64,000 nt of DNA from an uncultured Prevotella sp. (GTDB lineage Bacteria > Bacteroidota > Bacteroidia > Bacteroidales > Bacteroidaceae): the NCBI GenBank assembly GCA_944320305.1, contig CALUGW010000004.1:85398-149397 (forward strand), in the 5' to 3' direction. The position numbers and the translations under genes were made by a program. This document shows, in pieces, positions 17,472 through 24,366 of this stretch; the first letter of the stretch is position 1, and the number at the start of each line of letters is the position of its first letter. The notes below the pieces were generated by a model. It saw only the letters and a program-made list of their open reading frames with translations, was not told the origin of the DNA and searched no databases.

Positions 17472-18425
17472 TCACACCCTGCGGTATGTCACAATGGTGT
17501 TGCCGCCCACGGCCAGACTGCTTCTCACCTCTATATCCTGCGGCAGCCGGGCGGCGCGTGTGCCCCGCCCGAAGGCCACGGGGGCTGTCTCCACACGTAT
17601 TTCGTTCCACAGGCCGCGGCCGATAAAGGCCGCGTGAGTGGCGGCGCCGCCCTCCACGAGCAGCGACTGCAGGCTGTCGGCGCGGCACTCGGCCAGCACA
17701 TCGTCTATGCCGCGGCCGCCGCCGAGCACCATGCGGCGCGGCGCGGGGCCCGCCCAGTGGCGCACGTCGAGGCGCGGGCGGTCGCGCTCCGCCGTGACAC
17801 GGCCCACAAGAATGGCCTGGCACTCCGTGCGCAGCCTGTGGGCGAGCATCTGCGTGAGCGGCGTTGAGACCATCGTGGGGCTGAAGTCGCGGTCTATGAA
17901 CCCGTCGGCCGACTGCGCCCACTTCAGTATGATGTACGGCCTGCGCTCCGTCTGGAACGTGAAGAAGCGGCGGTTAAGCTCGCGGCACTCGGCCTCGAGC
18001 ACTCCCACGGTGACGCTTATGCCAGCCTCGCGCAGCCTGGCGATGCCCAAGCCGTGAACCTTGGCAAACGGATCGACGCAGCCCACAACCACCCTCGCCA
18101 CACCTTTCTTGACTATCAGGTCGGCGCACGGCGGCGTCTTGCCGTAGTGGGCGCACGGCTCCAGGCTCACGTAGACGGTTGACTGCGGCAGCAGCGGCTC
18201 GTCCTCCGGGCGCACTGAGGCAAAGGCGTTCACCTCGGCATGGCCGCTGCCGCAGCGAATGTGGTAGCCCTCGCCGATGATGCGGCCGCCGGGCGCCACA
18301 ATGACAGCGCCCACCATGGGGTTGGGGCGCGCCCCGTAGAGCCCGCAGCGGGCCAGCTGCAGGCAGCGGGCCATATACTTTTCGTCTTCGGCGGGGCTGA
18401 TGTTGTGGTCAAACATTTGGCTCAT
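17472..18425 (-). CDS. ribD: Riboflavin biosynthesis deaminase/reductase
   Basis: This bifunctional enzyme deaminates diaminohydroxyphosphoribosylaminopyrimidine and reduces the product, steps two and three of riboflavin synthesis. The N-terminal deaminase has the zinc site His62-Ala-Glu64 and EPCAHYGKTPPC (Cys91, Cys100). The C-terminal reductase begins RPYIILKWAQSADGFI and includes LLVEGGAATHAAFI. The 317 residues fit the family, a little short in the reductase. It is transcribed divergently from prmC with only 26 bases between the starts, so promoter elements of each must lie in or beside the other gene. Confidence 0.95.
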   Translation of the reverse strand: MSQMFDHNISPAEDEKYMARCLQLARCGLYGARPNPMVGAVIVAPGGRIIGEGYHIRCGSGHAEVNAFASVRPEDEPLLPQSTVYVSLEPCAHYGKTPPCADLIVKKGVARVVVGCVDPFAKVHGLGIARLREAGISVTVGVLEAECRELNRRFFTFQTERRPYIILKWAQSADGFIDRDFSPTMVSTPLTQMLAHRLRTECQAILVGRVTAERDRPRLDVRHWAGPAPRRMVLGGGRGIDDVLAECRADSLQSLLVEGGAATHAAFIGRGLWNEIRVETAPVAFGRGTRAARLPQDIEVRSSLAVGGNTIVTYRRV

Positions 18426-18439
18426 AGCGTTAAAATTGT

Positions 18440-18447
18440 TACTTTTG
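18440..18447 (+). promoter_or_regulatory. Promoter box abutting the prmC start
   Basis: TACTTTTG fits TAnnTTTG and ends only four bases before the prmC ATG at 18452. Transcription would start at or next to the A of ATG, so prmC mRNA is predicted to be leaderless. Confidence 0.7.
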
Positions 18448-18451
18448 CATT

Positions 18452-19291
18452 ATGACTTACAGCGAACTCTGGCGGCGGCTCGCCGCCGTCTGCGGCGAGG
18501 GCGAGGCCCGCGCCGTGGTGCGATATGTGCTCGAGGAGCGCTTCGGACTGTCGCCCGCTGACGTTTACAGCGGCAAAGTTACACAATTATCGGCAGACGA
18601 CCGGCACTGTCTGGAGGAAATAATGGAGCGGCTCACGCGCTCCGAGCCGGTGCAGTATGTGCTGGGGCAGGCGGAGTTCTGCGGCAGGCGGTTCGCTGTG
18701 GGGCCGGGGGTGCTCATTCCGCGCCCTGAGACCGAAGACCTGTGCCGATGGGTGTGCGCCGATGCCGCCGCCCGCGGCGGCGGCGCGACAGACGTGCTCG
18801 ACATCGGCACTGGCAGCGGCTGCATAGCCGTGACGCTGGCGCTCGGCATCGGCGGGGCGCGTGTGGCGGCGTGGGATGTGTCGGCCGATGCGCTCGCCGC
18901 GGCCCGCTCCAACGCCGCGAGCCTCGGCGCGGCGGTGGACTTCAGCCAGACGGACGCCCTGCGCCCGCCACGCGACGAGGCAGCCTGGGACATCATAGTG
19001 AGCAATCCGCCCTACGTGTGCGACAGCGAACGCGACGCCATGGACAGCAACGTGCTCGACTACGAGCCGCCGCAGGCCCTCTTCGTGCCCGACGCCGACC
19101 CGCTGCGCTTCTACCGCGCCATAGGCCGCTACGCCGCCACCGCCCTGCGCCCCGGCGGCGCGCTCTACTTCGAGATAAACCCCATGTTTGCCCAACGCTT
19201 CGACGGTCTGGCGCTCGACTGCGGACTCGGCGCGGCGGAGGTGCGCCCTGACCGCTTCGGCCGGCAAAGGCTCGTAAAAATTAAAAGGTGA
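18452..19291 (+). CDS. prmC: Release factor glutamine N5-methyltransferase
   Basis: PrmC methylates the glutamine of the GGQ motif in peptide release factors. The 279-residue protein has an N-terminal helical domain, the SAM-binding motif VLDIGTGSGCIAV (about residue 115) and the diagnostic NPPY at 185-188. The N-terminus MTYSELWRRLAAV matches the expected helical start, so the ATG next to the promoter box is likely real. The C-terminus ends in LVKIKR, where the stop lies in an A-rich repeat. Its substrate RF2 (prfB) is also encoded in this window. Confidence 0.95.
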   Translation: MTYSELWRRLAAVCGEGEARAVVRYVLEERFGLSPADVYSGKVTQLSADDRHCLEEIMERLTRSEPVQYVLGQAEFCGRRFAVGPGVLIPRPETEDLCRWVCADAAARGGGATDVLDIGTGSGCIAVTLALGIGGARVAAWDVSADALAAARSNAASLGAAVDFSQTDALRPPRDEAAWDIIVSNPPYVCDSERDAMDSNVLDYEPPQALFVPDADPLRFYRAIGRYAATALRPGGALYFEINPMFAQRFDGLALDCGLGAAEVRPDRFGRQRLVKIKR

Positions 19292-19399
19292 AAAAGCAAA
19301 AGGTGAAAAGGCTGCGCCGCCGGCAGGGCTTGTCCGGGGCGCAATGCCATGAGTCATAGGACTCCTATGATTCCCAAGACTCCAAAACAAAAAACACTG
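19292..19399. repeat. Repeat-rich leader shared with argG upstream region
   Basis: The stretch has AAAAGGTGAAAAAGC-type repeats, then GGCAGGGCTTG, then short tandem GACTCCTATGATTCCCAAGACTCC and an A-rich end. The same modules in a similar order occur before argG (39421-39560). The shared repeat supports placing the recX start after it, at 19400. Confidence 0.65.
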
Positions 19400-19888
19400 A
19401 TGACCAAAACCGAAATGACAGAAAAGGAGGCGCTGCTGCGCCTTTCGGCCCTCTGCTCGCAGTCGGAGCGCTGCACCTGGGAGCTTGATGAGAAGATGCG
19501 CCGCTGGAGCATGGACGCCGACGCGCGGCAGCGGGTGCTCGACCGGCTCAAGGAGCTGAGGTTCGTAGACGACGAGCGCTACGCCCGCGCCTTTGTGAGA
19601 GACAAGATACGCTACAACAAGTGGGGCCGCCGCAAGGTGGAGCAGGCGCTGTGGGCCAAGCGCATCGGCGAGGACGTGCGCCAAAAGGTGCTCGACGAGG
19701 TGGCCGACGCCGACTATCTGGCCGTGCTGCGCCCGCTGCTGAAGAGCCGCGCCCGCGCCATCGGCGGCGCCGACAGCCGCGAGCGCACACGCCGTCTGGT
19801 GCGCTTCGCCCTGGGCCGCGGCTTCGGCTACGGGCTGGTGAGGCAGTGCATCGACGTGCCCGACGACATCTGCGGCGATGACTGCTGA
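19400..19888 (+). CDS. recX: RecX-family regulatory protein
   Basis: RecX inhibits RecA filament growth. The product from the ATG at 19400 is 162 residues. It has the tandem three-helix repeats typical of the family, with the signature RFVDDERYARAFVRDKIRYN and WGRRKVEQALWAKRI. An ATG at 19349 gives 17 more residues, but these come from a repeat shared with another intergenic region, so the shorter form is chosen. It overlaps comF by 11 bases, indicating translational coupling. No recA lies nearby. Confidence 0.85.
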   Translation: MTKTEMTEKEALLRLSALCSQSERCTWELDEKMRRWSMDADARQRVLDRLKELRFVDDERYARAFVRDKIRYNKWGRRKVEQALWAKRIGEDVRQKVLDEVADADYLAVLRPLLKSRARAIGGADSRERTRRLVRFALGRGFGYGLVRQCIDVPDDICGDDC

Positions 19889-20576
19889 CGGACTGTGGAG
19901 CCGCCTGCTCGACTTCGTGTCGCCGCGCCGCTGCGCCGTGTGCGGCGGCAGGCTCGCCCCGACGGAGCACGGCCTCTGCTCGGCCTGCCTGCTGCGCCTG
20001 CCGCGCACCGCCACATGGCTCACCCCGTCCGACAACGAGGTGGCCCGCCTCTTCTGGGGCAGGCTCCCGGTATGCCGGGCGGCGGCGTTCTTCTACTTCG
20101 AGCGGCGCTCCGAGGCCGCCCGCGCCATCTACGAGATGAAGTATCACGGCCGCCCCGACACGGGCTACGACCTCGGACGGCTGGCCGCCGCCGAGATGGA
20201 CGCCGCCGGATTCTTCAGCGGCATCGACGTGGTGGTGCCCGTGCCGCTGGCCCGCAGGCGGCTGCGCCAGCGCGGCTACAACCAGAGCGAGTACATCGCG
20301 CGGGGCGTGGCGTCGGCCGCCGGGCTGCCCGTGGAGACGCGGGCGGTGAGGCGCACGGTGTTCACACAGAGCCAGACGAGGCTGAGCCACCGCGAGCGGG
20401 CCGACAATGTGGAGGGCGCGTTCAGCCCGGCCGACACCAACCGCCTGCACGGGCGCCACGTGCTGATGGTTGACGACGTGGTGACCACCGGCGCCACACT
20501 CGCCGCCTGTGGCGCGGCTCTGGCCGGCGTGCCGGGCGTGAGGCTCAGCGTGATGGCGCTGGGATTCGCCAAATGA
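19878..20576 (+). CDS. ComF-family phosphoribosyltransferase-like protein
   Basis: The 232-residue protein has an N-terminal zinc-finger pattern (CAVCGGRL...CSACLLRLP, about residues 18-40) and a C-terminal phosphoribosyltransferase fold with VVPVPLARRRLRQRGYNQ and the PRPP loop LMVDDVVTTGAT near residue 200. ComF proteins are linked to DNA uptake and single-strand DNA handling in naturally competent bacteria. In Bacteroidales the role is not established. It overlaps the recX-like gene, and yifB/comM and ComEA-like HhH proteins also occur in this window, though not in the same operon. Confidence 0.9.
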   Translation: MTADGLWSRLLDFVSPRRCAVCGGRLAPTEHGLCSACLLRLPRTATWLTPSDNEVARLFWGRLPVCRAAAFFYFERRSEAARAIYEMKYHGRPDTGYDLGRLAAAEMDAAGFFSGIDVVVPVPLARRRLRQRGYNQSEYIARGVASAAGLPVETRAVRRTVFTQSQTRLSHRERADNVEGAFSPADTNRLHGRHVLMVDDVVTTGATLAACGAALAGVPGVRLSVMALGFAK

Positions 20577-20641
20577 GGCAAAAAACGCTGGCCAAAAGTT
20601 AAAAACCGGGCCGCAACGCCCGCTCTTTGACAAATGTTTCA

Positions 20642-20649
20642 TATCTTTG
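20642..20649 (+). promoter_or_regulatory. Promoter box for the pyrE operon
   Basis: TATCTTTG lies 34 bases before the pyrE ATG, giving a leader of roughly 28 bases. A TTTG sits only 12 bases upstream, which is shorter than the usual spacing, so the -33 element is uncertain. Confidence 0.75.
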
Positions 20650-20683
20650 CAGACCGACAACAGATAAACAACATAGCAACAAC

Positions 20684-21322
20684 ATGGACTCAATCAAGAA
20701 AACATTCGCGGCCAAATTGCTCGACGTCAGGGCGATAAAGCTGCAGCCCAACAGCCCGTTCACATGGGCGTCGGGCTGGAAGTCGCCGTTCTACTGCGAC
20801 AACCGCAAGACACTTTCCTACCCCGAACTGCGCAGCTTCGTCAAGGTGGAGCTGGCCCACGCGGTGATGGAGAACTTCCCCGGCGTGACAGCCATCGCCG
20901 GAGTGGCCACCGGAGCGATAGCCCAGGGCGCGCTCGTGGCCGACGAGCTGTGCCTGCCCTTTGTCTACGTGCGCAGCAAGCCCAAGGACCACGGACTGGA
21001 AAACCTCATCGAGGGCAACCTTGAGCCGAACTCGAAGGTGGTGGTTGTTGAGGATCTCGTCTCGACGGGAGGCAGCAGCCTGAAGGCCGTGGAGGCCATC
21101 CGCCACTACGGCTGCGAGGTGATTGGCATGGTGGCGTCCTACACCTACGGATTCCCCGTGGCCGAGCAGGCCTTCAAGGAGGCCGGGGTGAAGCTCGTCA
21201 CACTGACAGACTACGACCACGTTGTCACCCACGCGCTCGAGACCGGCTACATCAAGGCCGACGACGTGGACGTGATTCACGAGTGGCGCAAGGACCCCGC
21301 GAACTGGAACCAGAACAAATAA
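20684..21322 (+). CDS. pyrE: Orotate phosphoribosyltransferase
   Basis: PyrE joins orotate to PRPP, forming OMP in pyrimidine synthesis. The 212-residue protein has the substrate region FTWASGWKSPFYCDNRK (residues ~26-42), GVATGAIAQGALVADE, and the PRPP loop VVVVEDLVSTGGSS (about 120-133). The ATG at 20684 follows the promoter; the longer frame from 20627 starts upstream of the transcription start and is rejected. It heads an operon with an SRPBCC protein, argH and a lipoprotein. Confidence 0.96.
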   Translation: MDSIKKTFAAKLLDVRAIKLQPNSPFTWASGWKSPFYCDNRKTLSYPELRSFVKVELAHAVMENFPGVTAIAGVATGAIAQGALVADELCLPFVYVRSKPKDHGLENLIEGNLEPNSKVVVVEDLVSTGGSSLKAVEAIRHYGCEVIGMVASYTYGFPVAEQAFKEAGVKLVTLTDYDHVVTHALETGYIKADDVDVIHEWRKDPANWNQNK

Positions 21323-21406
21323 CAAACCCGGATTGAATGACCGGGAGCGGAGAGCCGGGCGCGGACGTGCCGCCCCGCACTCTCCGCCACTGACCGCCAA
21401 CAGCCG

Positions 21407-21820
21407 ATGAGCAAGTTTGAAAGCAGCATAAAGCAGATTCCCTACAGCCAGCAGGCCGTCTACGCCATGCTGAGCGACCTGAGCAACATAGAGCGCGTGC
21501 GCGACAGAATCAGCGACGAGAGGATAAAGGACTTCACGTTCGACACCGACAGCGTGGCAGTGAGCGTGCCCCCGGTGGGCCAGCTCAGGCTGCGCATCGT
21601 GGAGCGCGAGGAGCCGAAGTGCGTCAAGTTCGAGACCGAGCAGTCGCCCATACCGTTCAACCTGTGGGTGCAGGTGCTCCCCGTCACGGACACGACGAGC
21701 AAGCTGAAAGTAACGGTCAAGGCCGAGCTGAACCCTTTTGTCAAGGGCATGGTGGCCGGACCGCTGCAAGACGGCGTTGAGAAGATCGCCGACGTGATGG
21801 CCGCCATCAGGTACGAGTGA
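21407..21820 (+). CDS. SRPBCC-fold (START-like) protein
   Basis: The 137-residue protein shows the pattern of a small helix-grip fold: KFESSIKQIPYSQQAVYAML at the start, central strands, and a C-terminal helix GPLQDGVEKIADVMAAI. Such proteins bind hydrophobic ligands in a cavity. The gene sits between pyrE and argH in Bacteroidales with high regularity, but no function has been assigned that I know of. An 84-base GC-rich spacer with a GCGGAGAG/CTCTCCGC hairpin separates it from pyrE. It is cytosolic, with no signal peptide. Confidence 0.8.
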   Translation: MSKFESSIKQIPYSQQAVYAMLSDLSNIERVRDRISDERIKDFTFDTDSVAVSVPPVGQLRLRIVEREEPKCVKFETEQSPIPFNLWVQVLPVTDTTSKLKVTVKAELNPFVKGMVAGPLQDGVEKIADVMAAIRYE

Positions 21821-21858
21821 CCGCGCCCGGCCCACACCATTATAAACACAAGAAGATT

Positions 21859-23196
21859 ATGGCTAACAAACTCTGGGAGAAAGACTTCGAGATAAACAAG
21901 GAGATAGAGCGGTTCACCGTGGGGCGCGACCGCGAGCTTGACCTTTATCTCGCAAAATACGACGTGCTGGGCAGTATGGCCCACATCACCATGCTTGAGA
22001 GCATAGGCCTGCTGGAGGCCGCCGAGCTGAAGGCCCTGCTGGCCGAGCTGAAGGCCATCTACGCCACGTGCGAGAGCGGCGGGTTCGCCATCGAGGACGG
22101 AGTGGAGGACGTCCACTCGCAGGTGGAGCTGATGCTTACGCGCCGTCTGGGCGACATGGGCAAGAAGATTCACAGCGGCCGCTCGCGCAACGACCAGGTG
22201 CTGGTGGACCTGAAGCTCTTCATGCGCCACGGGCTGATGGACATCGTGGGCCGGATGAAGACCCTCTTCGACGGGCTGCAGCAGAAGAGCGAGGAGTGCA
22301 AGGACGTGCTCATGCCCGGCTACACCCACCTGCAGGTGGCCATGCCCAGCTCGTTCGGCCTGTGGTTCGGCGCCTACGCCGAGAGCCTGGCCGACGACAT
22401 GCTCTTCATGCGGGCCGCCTACGCCATGGCCAACCGCAATCCGCTCGGCTCGGCGGCGGGCTACGGCTCGTCGTTCCCGCTCGACCGCGCCATGACCACG
22501 CGCCTGCTGGGCTTCGACTCTATGGACTACAACGTGGTGTACGCCCAGATGGGGCGCGGCAAGACCGAGCGCAACGTGGCCTTCGCCATGGCCACCGTGG
22601 CCGGCACGCTGGCCAAGCTGGCCTTCGACGCCTGCCTGTTCAACAGCCAGAACTTCGCCTTCGTGCGCCTGCCAAAGGAGTGCACCACCGGCAGCTCCAT
22701 CATGCCGCACAAGAAAAACCCCGACGTGTTTGAGCTGATACGCGCCAAGTGCAACAAGCTGCAGGCCCTGCCGCAGCAGATTACGCTGGTGATGAACAAC
22801 CTGCCCACGGGTTACTTCCGCGACCTGCAGATCATAAAGGAGGTCTTTCTGCCCGCCTTCGGCGAGCTGGCCGACTGCCTCGACATGACGGCCTACATCA
22901 TCAGCCGCATGGAGGTGCGCCGCGACATACTCGACAACCCGATGTACGACGCGATGTTCTCCGTGGAGGAGGTGAACCGCCTGGCCGCCGCCGGAACGCC
23001 TTTCCGCGACGCCTACAAGAAGGTGGGACTGGAGATAGAGGCCGGAACGTTCGTGCCCGACAAGCACATCTGCCACACCCACGAGGGCAGCATCGGCAAC
23101 CTGCAGAACGACAGGATAAAGGCGCTGATGGAGGAGACCATGGCCGGATTCCACTTCGAGCGGATGATAGAGGCCGAAAAGCGGCTGCTGGCATGA
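21859..23196 (+). CDS. argH: Argininosuccinate lyase
   Basis: ArgH splits argininosuccinate into arginine and fumarate, the last step of arginine synthesis. The 445-residue protein has the superfamily signature GSSIMPHKKNP at about residues 277-287, with the catalytic Ser in its loop. Conserved regions 1 and 2 are also present (HSGRSRNDQV, PGYTHLQVAMP with the catalytic His). The ATG at 21859 follows an AT-rich leader; the GTG 14 codons upstream is rejected. The rest of the arginine genes lie 15 kb away at 38357-43077, so argH is separately transcribed. Confidence 0.96.
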   Translation: MANKLWEKDFEINKEIERFTVGRDRELDLYLAKYDVLGSMAHITMLESIGLLEAAELKALLAELKAIYATCESGGFAIEDGVEDVHSQVELMLTRRLGDMGKKIHSGRSRNDQVLVDLKLFMRHGLMDIVGRMKTLFDGLQQKSEECKDVLMPGYTHLQVAMPSSFGLWFGAYAESLADDMLFMRAAYAMANRNPLGSAAGYGSSFPLDRAMTTRLLGFDSMDYNVVYAQMGRGKTERNVAFAMATVAGTLAKLAFDACLFNSQNFAFVRLPKECTTGSSIMPHKKNPDVFELIRAKCNKLQALPQQITLVMNNLPTGYFRDLQIIKEVFLPAFGELADCLDMTAYIISRMEVRRDILDNPMYDAMFSVEEVNRLAAAGTPFRDAYKKVGLEIEAGTFVPDKHICHTHEGSIGNLQNDRIKALMEETMAGFHFERMIEAEKRLLA

Positions 23197-23777
23197 GGGC
23201 GTGGCTAACAATGGCCGCCGTCGCGGCCGCAGCCGCGCTGACAGCCGCCTGCACGGGCGCGGAGGAGGAGTACAGCAACGAGCCGTGCTACCTCGTGTTC
23301 GACAACGCCACCCACCAGAACTCCACCCTGGCCACGGCCCTGGAGCCGATGTCGCCGGGCGTGTTCTGCCACATCTCGACAACGGTGAGGTCGGGCGCCA
23401 CCTACTTTGTGTTCAGCAACAACCACGGCCTGTCGTCGGAGAGCATCGCCAACGCCGTGGACCAGCAGCGCACACGCCGCCTCGGACGCCACAACGGACT
23501 GATTGTGGGCTACGGCAACGCCGACATAACCAACCCCGTGCTCTATGCCTACGACGCGCAGTGCCCCGCCTGCTACACCGGCACGGGGCTGGTGGACCGC
23601 ACGCTCTCCACCGACAGCCGGGGCTTCGCCACCTGCGAGAACTGCCACCGCGCCTACGACATGAACAACGGCGGATTCATCAGCAGCGGCGGAAAGGAGG
23701 GCGACACGGCCACGCGCCTCACCCGATACCGCGCCACCTGCACCGGCCCGCTGGGCATTCTGACCGTCAGCAACTGA
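23193..23777 (+). CDS. Lipoprotein with two CxxC pairs (Rieske-like or zinc-ribbon fold)
   Basis: The start ATG overlaps the argH stop (ATGA), so the genes are translationally coupled. The 194-residue protein has a lipobox at Cys20 (LTAAC-TGAE). It has two cysteine pairs, CPAC and CENC, near residues 124-127 and 148-151, followed by YDMNNGGF and a final strand. The arrangement resembles a Rieske-type two-loop cluster site, but with four cysteines rather than two Cys and two His, so it more likely binds zinc or a rubredoxin-like iron. The function is unknown; no redox partner is adjacent. Confidence 0.7.
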   Translation: MRAWLTMAAVAAAAALTAACTGAEEEYSNEPCYLVFDNATHQNSTLATALEPMSPGVFCHISTTVRSGATYFVFSNNHGLSSESIANAVDQQRTRRLGRHNGLIVGYGNADITNPVLYAYDAQCPACYTGTGLVDRTLSTDSRGFATCENCHRAYDMNNGGFISSGGKEGDTATRLTRYRATCTGPLGILTVSN

Positions 23778-23790
23778 GAAACGGCGGAAC

Positions 23791-23880
23791 AAGCCAAAGG
23801 ATAACGAAGAAGGGCGGAGAGTCAAAATGCCCCGGAAGCATGCCGACTCTCCGCCCTTCTTCGTTATCCTTTGGTTTTTA
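23791..23880 (+). terminator. Long perfect hairpin terminator
   Basis: Bases 23794-23823 and 23845-23874 are exact reverse complements (30-base arms, 21-base loop with a small inner ATGC/GCAT stem), extended by weaker pairs, and TTTTTA follows. It lies 16 bases after the lipoprotein stop. The arms are far longer than in an ordinary terminator. Confidence 0.85.
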
Positions 23881-23920
23881 TACACTTTCACTAATGTTAA
23901 AAACAGGCCGTCCTTGCCCT

Positions 23921-24301
23921 CTGAAATTCCGCGAATTTGGAAATAATCTGCCTCCGGCCGCAAATTCGGGCAATATGAGTGTGCAGCTGTAACTTATTGG
24001 CCTTATAGGACTTATAAGCCTTATAAGCCCTATTGTGCAACGTTTTCAACCCCCAGAACAGCCCTTTTCAGCCCTGAAACGGCCTTTTTCGCCCTGCGAA
24101 AAGGGTGGTTTCGCATTGCGATACAGGCCATTTCGCAATGCAATATGACCTATATTGGGATGCGATATGGCCCATATCGCAAAAAGAAGCGGCGTTTTTG
24201 GCGAAATCAGGGGGCAAAAGCCGCCCGATTTTTTCTATTTCGGCGGAAAGTGAAGTGTTAATTTTCGGGAGACAGAAGTCAGGAGACGGGAGACAGACAA
24301 C
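23921..24301. repeat. Copy A of a ~380-base non-coding element with 22-base array L2
   Basis: This segment aligns end to end with 32309-32685. Shared landmarks, in order, are: AAATAATCTGCC, CGCAAATTCG, AATATGAGTGTGCA, CTGTAACTTATTGG, a short AT-rich repeat block (CTTATAAG units here), TTGTGCA, CAGCCCTTTTCAGCCC, the 22-base units, a GCCGCC hairpin followed by T, TCTATTTCGGCGGAA, and GGAGAC...AGACAGACAAC. The 22-base units run from about 24043 to 24186. ORFs on either strand differ in length between the copies and are not credible genes. Confidence 0.85.
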
Positions 24302-24324
24302 GGCTCCATAGCCCGCCTTTCCCA

Positions 24325-24366
24325 ATTCTTAATTCTTCATTCCTAATTCTCAACTCTCAACTCTTT
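24325..24366. repeat. AT-rich AATTCT-type repeats running into the maturase 3' end
   Basis: Variants of TTAATTCTTCATTCC and AATTCTCAACTCTCAACTC are repeated. Read on the minus strand they form the last codons and the TAG stop of the radical SAM gene, suggesting the repeat has invaded the coding end. Confidence 0.7.

Noticed and set aside
24109-24186. 22-base array read as a CRISPR
   Set aside because: There are no unique spacers; units follow each other directly and degenerate, and no cas genes are in the window.
24068-24325. ORFs inside the duplicated non-coding elements (also 32405-32716)
   Set aside because: The two copies give proteins of different length and start, and the similarity follows the repeat, not codon positions.
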